From assembly GCA_041675905.1 (NCBI GenBank), contig JBAYSX010000019.1:1-48422 (forward strand): a stretch of DNA of 48,422 nucleotides, written 5' to 3'. Shown here piece by piece: positions 1 to 5,942 of the stretch. The notes under the pieces were generated by a model, which searched no databases, was not told the origin of the DNA, and was given only the letters and a program-made list of their open reading frames with translations. The position numbers were made by a program, and so were the translations under genes. The DNA comes from Sandaracinobacteroides sp041675905 (GTDB taxonomy: Bacteria; Pseudomonadota; Alphaproteobacteria; Sphingomonadales; Sphingomonadaceae). How positions within the stretch are numbered: the stretch's first letter is position 1; each line of letters begins with the position of its first letter.

Positions 1-186
1 CACGTCGTTGGTTTTGGTCACCGTCGTTGTGTTGTTCGACTTGTTGGTGTTGGTCGCATCACCGGCAGCCGCCGTCTGGCCAGCCAGCGCGTTGCCGTTG
101 GCCTGAACGTCGGTTCCTTCAGCCATCGCCGGCACAGCGAAGACCAGCGCAATAGCCGAGCAGGTCGCAAAGAGTGTAGATTTCAT
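1..186 (-). CDS. Secreted Asn/Thr-rich protein of unknown function (partial, 5' part only)
   Basis: The start codon is the ATG at 186-184 and the frame stays open to the window edge (62 codons seen), so the gene continues beyond position 1. The first 22 residues form a classical signal peptide: a lysine at position 2, a hydrophobic stretch (LFATCSAIALVFAVP) and a likely cleavage after AMA. The mature part seen is small and polar, rich in Gly, Asn and Thr (for example TNTNKSNNTTT). I do not recognise the family. Such composition is common in short exported proteins of sphingomonads and in repeat-containing surface proteins, but nothing here identifies a role. It lies downstream of hisD on the same strand, separated by 261 bases that hold two hairpins, so it is probably transcribed on its own. 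Confidence 0.6.
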   Translation of the reverse strand, partial: MKSTLFATCSAIALVFAVPAMAEGTDVQANGNALAGQTAAAGDATNTNKSNNTTTVTKTNDV

Positions 187-207
187 GACAATATCCCCTG
201 TCATTCT

Positions 208-219
208 GGACTATAGTCC
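208..219. promoter_or_regulatory. 12-bp perfect palindrome upstream of the secreted-protein gene
   Basis: GGACTATAGTCC reads the same on both strands and ends 22 bases before the start codon at 186. Each strand carries a TATAGT that could act as a -10 element, but I see no good -35 at 16-18 bases for either direction. It may be an operator, part of the promoter, or chance. Confidence 0.25.
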
Positions 220-352
220 GGCCTGCCGGCATCGGATGACGAGTCAGGACGGGCAACCTCTCCTTGAGTTTGCAGAAAGCAGAGTGCGCCAAAGGCCGGG
301 CTCCGCCTCCCCCCAAACTCTGACGTTTTTGCGCCCAATCGGGGATGATAGC

Positions 353-376
353 GTCCGCACATGCGGACATCTTTTT
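353..376 (+). terminator. Orphan intrinsic-terminator-like hairpin facing the plus strand
   Basis: GTCCGC (353-358), loop ACAT, GCGGAC (363-368), then ATC and five T (372-376). The U-tract lies on the plus strand, yet both flanking genes (1-186 and hisD) are on the minus strand, and I see no plus-strand gene upstream. It may end an unannotated small RNA or simply block antisense transcription. Confidence 0.4.
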
Positions 377-421
377 CTTAAATCAGGGGGAGCGTATTTT
401 CTGATTTTTGCTAAAGGAACC

Positions 422-438
422 GCATCCGAATCGGATGC
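422..438 (-). terminator. Hairpin just after hisD
   Basis: GCATCCGA (422-429) and TCGGATGC (431-438) are perfect inverted repeats around one base, giving a 7-bp stem with a 3-base loop, 9 bases past the hisD stop. On the minus strand it is followed by a short T-containing stretch (GGTTCCTTT), so it is a weak candidate terminator. Confidence 0.4.
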
Positions 439-447
439 AGAACGCCG

Positions 448-1755
448 CTACTCCTGCGGCGCATCCGCGTTTCCATATCGAGTACGGATGGAAAGCGCAT
501 GGGCTGCCAGTCCTTCCGTATCCGCCAACGTCGCCGCCGCATCAGCCAGCGCCGCAAAACCTTGCTCGCCAGCTTCCAGCCAGGTGGTGCGTTTCATGAA
601 ATTATGCACCGAAAGTCCGCCGGAAAAACGCGCCCGCCGACCCGTTGGCAACACATGGTTAGGGCCGCCGATATAGTCGCCAATGGCCTCAGGCGTATAG
701 CTGCCCAGAAAGATCGAACCGGCATGACGGATGGCAGCAAACAGCGGCTGCGGGTCTGCTACCATCAACTCCAGATGTTCCGGCGCAAGCGCATCGGACA
801 GGGAAACCGCCTCCGTCAGATCGTCTACGGTGATGATCGCACCATAGCGATCCCAGCTTTCGCGCGCGGTTGCCTCTGTCGGAAGCGTCGGCAACAACCG
901 CTCAACCGCAGCCGTCACTGCATCCGCAAGGGTTGCGCTATCCGTTATCAGGATGGATTGCGCCACCGGATCATGTTCGGCTTGCGAAAGCAGATCGGCG
1001 GCGATCCAGTCAGGGCGCGCCGATGCGTCGGCAATAACCAGGATTTCCGACGGGCCGGCCACCATGTCGATGCCGACCACGCCGTATAGCTGCCGTTTGG
1101 CCTCCGCCACCCAGGCGTTGCCGGGGCCGACGATCACATCGCATGCCGGAACAGGCGCCGCACCATGCGCCATGGCGGCAATAGCTTGCGCGCCGCCGAC
1201 ACGATACGCCCGGCCCACCCCTGCAAGTTCCAGCGCCAGCATCACCAGCGGATTGAGCTCTCCACCCGGAGTAGGCGTACAGACCACCAGTTCATCGACG
1301 CCGGCAACCGTCGCCGGAATGGCGTTCATCAATACGGACGATGGATAAGCTGCCCGCCCGCCTGGCACATAGAGGCCGGCGCGTTGCACCGGGGTCCAGC
1401 GCCAGCCTGCCCGCGCGCCGGTGGCATCCGTCAGCGCCCCATCGGCGGGCTTTTGCGCAACATGGAACGCGCGGATACGCTCCGCCGCCAGTCTCAGCGC
1501 GGTGTGCGTTTTTGCCGGCACGAGGGCGGCTGCGGCGCGCATTTCATCTGCGGTGATCAGGGCCGTTTCAGCAGAAACCTCACGATGCTCGAAGCGGCCC
1601 GTATATTCGGCGACCGCGGCGAAACCTTCCTGTTTCACCCGCGCGATAATGGTTGCCACATCGGCGGAAACCCGCTCGCCCGGCTCGCGCGTGTCTGCGA
1701 CAAGCGCTGCAAAGGCGGCGGCAAAACCGGGATCGCGGGAAGACAGGCGTTGCAT
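448..1755 (-). CDS. hisD: Histidinol dehydrogenase
   Basis: This enzyme does the last two oxidations of histidine synthesis, L-histidinol to L-histidine with two NAD+, in the cytoplasm with bound zinc. The 435-residue product has the usual length and the family blocks in order: AGLYVPGGRAAYPSSVLM, VIVGPGNAWVAEAKRQL, GIDMVAGPSEILV, LLSQAEHDP (metal-binding Gln and His), APEHLEL (catalytic Glu-His), EAIGDYIGGPNHVLPT and SVHNFMK. The start chosen is the ATG at 1755, which shares its A with the hisG stop (TGATG), so translation is probably coupled to hisG. An upstream in-frame extension exists but runs through hisG and has no HisD similarity. The gene is the last of a queD-hisG-hisD run on the minus strand. 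Confidence 0.97.
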   Translation of the reverse strand: MQRLSSRDPGFAAAFAALVADTREPGERVSADVATIIARVKQEGFAAVAEYTGRFEHREVSAETALITADEMRAAAALVPAKTHTALRLAAERIRAFHVAQKPADGALTDATGARAGWRWTPVQRAGLYVPGGRAAYPSSVLMNAIPATVAGVDELVVCTPTPGGELNPLVMLALELAGVGRAYRVGGAQAIAAMAHGAAPVPACDVIVGPGNAWVAEAKRQLYGVVGIDMVAGPSEILVIADASARPDWIAADLLSQAEHDPVAQSILITDSATLADAVTAAVERLLPTLPTEATARESWDRYGAIITVDDLTEAVSLSDALAPEHLELMVADPQPLFAAIRHAGSIFLGSYTPEAIGDYIGGPNHVLPTGRRARFSGGLSVHNFMKRTTWLEAGEQGFAALADAAATLADTEGLAAHALSIRTRYGNADAPQE

Positions 1756-2390
1756 CAGGCAACCAGTTCCCGGAACCGCTCCACCAACTCCCCGATAGCC
1801 GGTATCCGCTTGAATGCAGCGCGATTGACGACAAGACGCGAAGTGACCTCCAGCAGCGTCTCGCGCTCGATCAGGCGGTTTTCCTTTAATGTCCGGCCCG
1901 TGGACACGAGATCGACGATGCGCGGCGTCAACCCCAGCAAGGGCGCCAGTTCCATCGCACCGTTCAGCTTCACACATTCGGCCTGAATCCCGGCGCGGGC
2001 GAAATGCGCCTGGGTAAGGTGTGGATATTTGGTCGCCACGCGCACATGCGATTCGCCAGCGATCGCGGGCGCATCTTCCGGTTCCGCAACGGAAAGGCGA
2101 CAACGCCCGATGCCGAGATCGACCGGAGCATATAGTTCCGAATAACCGAATTCTGCGATCACATCATTACCGACAATGCCCAGATGCGCCGCGCCAAAGG
2201 CGACGAATGTGGCAGCGTCAAAGGCGCGCACGCGGATCAGCGACAGATCGGGCCGGTTGGTGGCGAACCGCAGCGCGCGGCTGTCCGGATCGGAAAACGC
2301 CGCTTCGGGATGGATACCCACACGTTCCAGAAGCGGTACCGCTTCTTCGAGAATGCGGCCCTTGGGCAGGGCAAAGACGAGATCGGTCAT
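1755..2390 (-). CDS. hisG: ATP phosphoribosyltransferase, catalytic subunit (short form)
   Basis: HisG joins ATP and PRPP to give phosphoribosyl-ATP, the first committed step of histidine synthesis. The product is 211 residues and starts MTDLVFALPKGRILEEA, which is the family N-terminus. A longer in-frame start at 2426 is not supported. There is no C-terminal regulatory domain, so this is the short form, which in known systems works as a hetero-octamer with HisZ. hisZ is not in this window. Motifs seen include the substrate loop around FGAAHLGIVGNDVI and the PRPP-binding stretch near RIVDLVSTGRTLKENRL. The stop overlaps the hisD start by one base. The gap to the upstream queD-like gene is 39 bases, so the three genes may form one transcript. 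Confidence 0.96.
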   Translation of the reverse strand: MTDLVFALPKGRILEEAVPLLERVGIHPEAAFSDPDSRALRFATNRPDLSLIRVRAFDAATFVAFGAAHLGIVGNDVIAEFGYSELYAPVDLGIGRCRLSVAEPEDAPAIAGESHVRVATKYPHLTQAHFARAGIQAECVKLNGAMELAPLLGLTPRIVDLVSTGRTLKENRLIERETLLEVTSRLVVNRAAFKRIPAIGELVERFRELVA

Positions 2391-2429
2391 CGCACAGCCT
2401 TTGCCGCCTGGGAACGCCGACCGCAAGGG

Positions 2430-2795
2430 TTAGCTGTCGCCATAATAAGTGCAGGCGTCGCCGCTGCTGTCCCGAAAAACGCTGACACGGGCAAGACCGG
2501 GGATATCAGGCGACAGCCGGTTCCATATCCAGCGGCTGAGATTTTCCATGGTTGCCGGGCCGAGGCCCTCTACTTCATCGAGAAAATGGTGGTCGAGATC
2601 AGCGCGCGTCTGCTCCAGCGCGCGTTCCAGCAGGCCAAGATCCATGACCATGCCGCTTCGCGGGTCCGGCTCCCCGCGCACGACCACTTCGGCACGATAG
2701 GAATGGCCATGGATACGCTGGCTTGACGCCGTATCGATCGCCCGGTTCAATGTGTGCGCCGCATCGAAGCGGAATTGTTTTCCCAGTTCAAACAT
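2430..2795 (-). CDS. QueD/6-pyruvoyl-tetrahydropterin synthase family protein, divergent active site
   Basis: The 121-residue protein has the PTPS/QueD fold signature. Zinc ligands are His14 in RFDAAH and His29/His31 in RIHGHSY, the Asp-His pair is D68/H69 in DLDHHFLDE, and the block ATMENLSRWIWNRL is typical. QueD makes 6-carboxytetrahydropterin from dihydroneopterin triphosphate for queuosine. However, the cysteine that normally precedes the HGHS motif (CGRLHGHS in E. coli QueD) is not present: the segment reads ASSQRIHGHS. The C-terminal glutamate region (usually ET near the last strand) reads VFRDSSGDACTYYG. So fold and metal site look intact, but the catalytic Cys and Glu appear replaced. 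It may be a distinct PTPS subfamily with another pterin substrate. It sits upstream of hisG, and no other queuosine gene is in the window. Confidence 0.8.
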   Translation of the reverse strand: MFELGKQFRFDAAHTLNRAIDTASSQRIHGHSYRAEVVVRGEPDPRSGMVMDLGLLERALEQTRADLDHHFLDEVEGLGPATMENLSRWIWNRLSPDIPGLARVSVFRDSSGDACTYYGDS

Positions 2796-2924
2796 CCAGG
2801 GGGTTCCCGTTATCCGGCGCCAATAACCACCGGCGCGACAGCCGCTGAGGCTCTCGCGTACAAAATAGTGCTATTGGCGATCCCCGCCGGTTTTCGCAAG
2901 AGGTGCGAGCGTGCATGTGAGCGC

Positions 2925-2953
2925 TTGCGAAGGCGGGGAAGTTGGCATATATG
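2925..2953 (+). promoter_or_regulatory. Candidate sigma-70 promoter of the rimP-nusA-infB operon
   Basis: TTGCGA (2925-2930), a 17-base spacer and TATATG (2948-2953) lie about 105 bases before the rimP start, in the 263-base gap between the divergent queD-like gene and rimP. Each hexamer matches consensus at four positions. No other clear structure was seen in the gap. Confidence 0.35.
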
Positions 2954-3058
2954 ACGGGTGCTTCCCGAACGCCAAGCCTTCCCGAAGCCCGCGGCCACTG
3001 GTTGCGGGGTCACGCGGCATTGGCGATTCGCCGGGAAGCAGAGTGAAATGACGGAGTG

Positions 3059-3619
3059 ATGGCCCTGTCCGATGTGGCACATTTGCAGCGACTGATCGAA
3101 CCGGTGGTGGAATCCGCCGGTTTCGCACTCGTGCGGGTGGCGATCATCGGTGGCCGCAACATGACATTGCAGGTGATGGCCGAAGACCCGGAAACCGGCC
3201 AGATGACCATCGACCAATGCGCCCGCCTGTCCCGGCGTATCTCCGCCATGCTGGACGAGGCGGACCCGATCGACGCGGAATATTCTCTGGAAGTTTCGTC
3301 TCCCGGCATTGATCGCCCGCTGACGCGCCTTGCCGATTTCGACCGTTGGGCCGGGCATCTGGCCCGCGTCGAACTGGCCGAGCCGCTGGTAATGAGTGGA
3401 GCGGATCGCAAACGTTTTCAGGGGCCGCTGATTGGTACAGACGGCGAGAATATCCGGCTGGACGCCGAGGGTGTTGGCCCCATCGCCCTGCCCTTCGCGA
3501 ATATCCGCACGGCCAGGTTGCTGCTGACGGATGCGCTGATCGCCATGACCCGGCCGCTGGATGCGGACAACGAAACCGACGCAGACGAGGAGACGGACGG
3601 CTCGCCGTCCGTGCAGTGA
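3059..3619 (+). CDS. rimP: Ribosome maturation factor RimP
   Basis: RimP binds the 30S precursor and helps assemble the S12 region. The 186-residue product has the two expected domains. The N-terminal alpha/beta domain covers about residues 1-85 (LIEPVVESAGFALVRVAI, then YSLEVSSPGIDRPLT, the family hallmark). The C-terminal SH3-like domain follows (around FQGPLIGTDGENIRL). The last 20 residues are acidic. The start is the ATG at 3059; a GTG lies directly before it at 3056 and cannot be excluded, because the GGAG at 3053-3056 is too close to be decisive. It is the first gene of the classical rimP-nusA-ylxR-infB-rbfA operon, and nusA follows after 10 bases. Confidence 0.94.
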   Translation: MALSDVAHLQRLIEPVVESAGFALVRVAIIGGRNMTLQVMAEDPETGQMTIDQCARLSRRISAMLDEADPIDAEYSLEVSSPGIDRPLTRLADFDRWAGHLARVELAEPLVMSGADRKRFQGPLIGTDGENIRLDAEGVGPIALPFANIRTARLLLTDALIAMTRPLDADNETDADEETDGSPSVQ

Positions 3620-3629
3620 GGACGAACGC

Positions 3630-5186
3630 ATGAACCCGATTGCCGCCAACAAGGCAGAACTGATCGCCATCGCCGATGCCGTGGCGCGGGAGAAGTCGAT
3701 CGACCGCACCATCGTGATCGAGGCGATGGAAGAGGCGATCCAGCGCGCCGCCCGCGCCCGCTATGGCGCTGAAAATGACATCCGCGCCCGTATCGACCCG
3801 CGCGGCGGCGACTTGCGCCTTTGGCGGGTTCTGGAAGTTGTGGAAGAGCCGGAAGATCATTTTAAAACGATCAGCCTGACTGACGCACAGGATCGGGATC
3901 CGGAGGCGAAAATAGGCGATTTTATCGTCGATCCGCTGCCCCCCATCGAATTTGGCCGTATCGCGGCGCAAGCCGCCAAGCAGGTGATTGTCACCAAGGT
4001 GCGCGATGCCGAGCGCGACCGGCAATATGAAGAATACAAGGACCGCCAGGGCGAGATCATCACCGGCGTCGTGAAACGGGCGGAATTCGGCCATATCGTC
4101 GTCGATCTGGGCCGTGCCGAAGGTGTCATCCGCCGCGACCAGCAAATCCCGCGCGAAGTATTGCGCGTTGGCGACCGCGTACGGTCGATCATCACGCTCG
4201 TTCGCCGCGAAAATCGCGGGCCGCAAATCTTCCTGAGCCGGGCACATCCCGAATTCATGAAGAAGCTGTTCGCCCAGGAAGTGCCGGAAATTTACGACGG
4301 CATTATCGAGATCAAGGCCTGCGCGCGCGACCCGGGCAGCCGCGCCAAGATCGGCGTATTGTCGCACGACAGCTCCATTGACCCGGTCGGCGCATGCGTC
4401 GGCATGCGCGGCAGCCGCGTACAGGCGGTGGTGCAGGAACTGGCCGGTGAAAAGATCGACATCATCCCCTGGTCGCCGGATACGGCCACCTTTGTGGTGA
4501 ATGCGTTGCAGCCGGCGCAAGTTGCCAAGGTGGTTATCGACGAGGAAGACAATCGCATTGAAGTGGTCGTGCCGGACGATCAATTGTCGCTGGCGATTGG
4601 CCGGCGCGGCCAGAATGTCCGGCTGGCGGGCCAGTTGACTGGCCACCAGATCGATATCCTGACCGAAGCCGCCGAAAGCGAAAAGCGGCAGAAGGAATTT
4701 GTCGAGCGTTCGGAACTGTTCGAGCGCGAACTGGAACTGGACGAAACGTTGGCACAATTGCTCGTGGCCGAAGGCTTTACCAGCCTGGAAGAAGTCGCCT
4801 TTGTCGAGGTGGAGGAAATCGCTTCCATCGAGGGTCTGGACGAGGAAACCGCCGCCGAACTGCAGCGCCGTGCCGAAGAGGCGCTGGAACGTCGCGAGGC
4901 TGGCTATCGCGAGCAGCGCCGGGCGCTGGGCGTCGAAGATGCGCTGGCGGAAATTCGGGGCCTCGATGAACAGATGCTGGTGCGCCTTGGATCGAAGGGT
5001 ATTCGGACGCTGGACGATCTCGCCGATCTGTCCACCGATGAATTGATCGGCAAGGGTGACAAGCGCCGGGAGATTGCGCCGGGCGTGCTGGCCGGTTTTG
5101 GCATTTCCGAAGCCGATGGCAACGCCATCATCATGGCCGCACGCCAGCACTGGTTCGAAGATGAAAATACGGGGGACGCCGCCTGA
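3630..5186 (+). CDS. nusA: Transcription termination/antitermination factor NusA
   Basis: NusA binds RNA polymerase and nascent RNA to modulate pausing, termination and antitermination. The 518-residue product has the N-terminal polymerase-binding domain (about 1-130), an S1 domain (about 137-200, GEIITGVVKRAEFGHIVVDL) and KH1 with GMRGSRVQAV near 258-267. KH2 has LAIGRRGQNVRLAGQLTG near 321-338. Acidic helix-hairpin-helix repeats of the alphaproteobacterial type follow (about 365-518). An in-frame start at 3561 lies inside rimP and is not favoured. The ATG at 3630 follows GAGG at 3618-3621 and gives the normal N-terminus, 10 bases past the rimP stop. Expression is presumably with rimP and infB; no separate promoter was seen. 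Confidence 0.97.
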   Translation: MNPIAANKAELIAIADAVAREKSIDRTIVIEAMEEAIQRAARARYGAENDIRARIDPRGGDLRLWRVLEVVEEPEDHFKTISLTDAQDRDPEAKIGDFIVDPLPPIEFGRIAAQAAKQVIVTKVRDAERDRQYEEYKDRQGEIITGVVKRAEFGHIVVDLGRAEGVIRRDQQIPREVLRVGDRVRSIITLVRRENRGPQIFLSRAHPEFMKKLFAQEVPEIYDGIIEIKACARDPGSRAKIGVLSHDSSIDPVGACVGMRGSRVQAVVQELAGEKIDIIPWSPDTATFVVNALQPAQVAKVVIDEEDNRIEVVVPDDQLSLAIGRRGQNVRLAGQLTGHQIDILTEAAESEKRQKEFVERSELFERELELDETLAQLLVAEGFTSLEEVAFVEVEEIASIEGLDEETAAELQRRAEEALERREAGYREQRRALGVEDALAEIRGLDEQMLVRLGSKGIRTLDDLADLSTDELIGKGDKRREIAPGVLAGFGISEADGNAIIMAARQHWFEDENTGDAA

Positions 5187-5222
5187 TGGCCATGCTGTTT
5201 CCCAAAACCCGGGGAGGCGCTG

Positions 5223-5942
5223 ATGCGCACACCCCCCGATGAGAACCCCAGTCGTCGACTGACGACGGATGAACCGGTTTCAGGAGCCGCTCCTGAACGC
5301 CGGTGCATCCTGACGGGCGCGCATGGTCCGCGCGCGGAACTGATCCGGCTGGCTGTCGGACCGGATAATGTGCTGTGGCCAGATCTGGGGGCTCGCCTGC
5401 CTGGTCGTGGCGCATGGATTACCGCTGACCGTGCCGTGCTGACCGATGCAATTGCGCGCGGAAAGCTGAAAGGTCCGCTGGCGCGGTCGTTCCGCACGTC
5501 TCCACCGCAAATACCCGAAGATTTGCCAGAAAAGATCGCTGCCGGATTACAGCGCCGGGCGCTGGATCGCCTGGGGCTGGAATTACGTGCCGGGCATCTT
5601 ATATTTGGCGCAGAGAAAATTACCGATTGGGCGCGCGCCGGTCGGTTGTTTATGCTATTGCACGCGTGTGACGCGGCGCCCGATGGAGTCGCGAAGCTGA
5701 ACCAGGCATACCGGTCGGGTGGCGGCTCCATGCAGACGGTCGCGATATTACCGGCGGGGCGTCTGTCCTTGTCGGCAGCGCTGGGGCGTGCCAATATGGT
5801 GCATTCCGGTGTCACGGATGGCAGGGCTGCAGCGCGGATCGCAACGGATGTGACCCGCTGGTCTGCTTACACGCACGACGCGAAGATGATTGAAGGCGAC
5901 GGAGCGCAAGCTTTCGTCCCATACGAAGAAGGACGGGAATGA
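5223..5942 (+). CDS. YlxR (DUF448) RNA-binding protein fused to an L7Ae-like domain
   Basis: The 239-residue protein has an N-terminal YlxR domain (about 25-95, with ERRCILTG and the loop PGRGAWIT) and a C-terminal part (about 115-225). The C-terminal part (RAGHLIFGAEKITDWARAGRLF, then VAILPAGRLSLSAALGRANMVH) resembles the L7Ae/L30e/YlxQ RNA-binding fold. In Firmicutes YlxR and YlxQ are separate neighbours between nusA and infB. Here they are one chain, a pattern known in alphaproteobacteria. The likely role is RNA binding linked to translation or RNase P; the precise function is not settled. The start at 5223 follows GGGAGG with good spacing. The stop overlaps the infB start in ATGA. Confidence 0.88.
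   Translation: MRTPPDENPSRRLTTDEPVSGAAPERRCILTGAHGPRAELIRLAVGPDNVLWPDLGARLPGRGAWITADRAVLTDAIARGKLKGPLARSFRTSPPQIPEDLPEKIAAGLQRRALDRLGLELRAGHLIFGAEKITDWARAGRLFMLLHACDAAPDGVAKLNQAYRSGGGSMQTVAILPAGRLSLSAALGRANMVHSGVTDGRAAARIATDVTRWSAYTHDAKMIEGDGAQAFVPYEEGRE

Noticed and set aside
3144..5150. Long open frame antisense to nusA (668 codons)
   Set aside because: It mirrors nusA codon positions, has no known domain, and has a Gln/His/Arg/Phe-rich composition typical of antisense frames in GC-rich genes.
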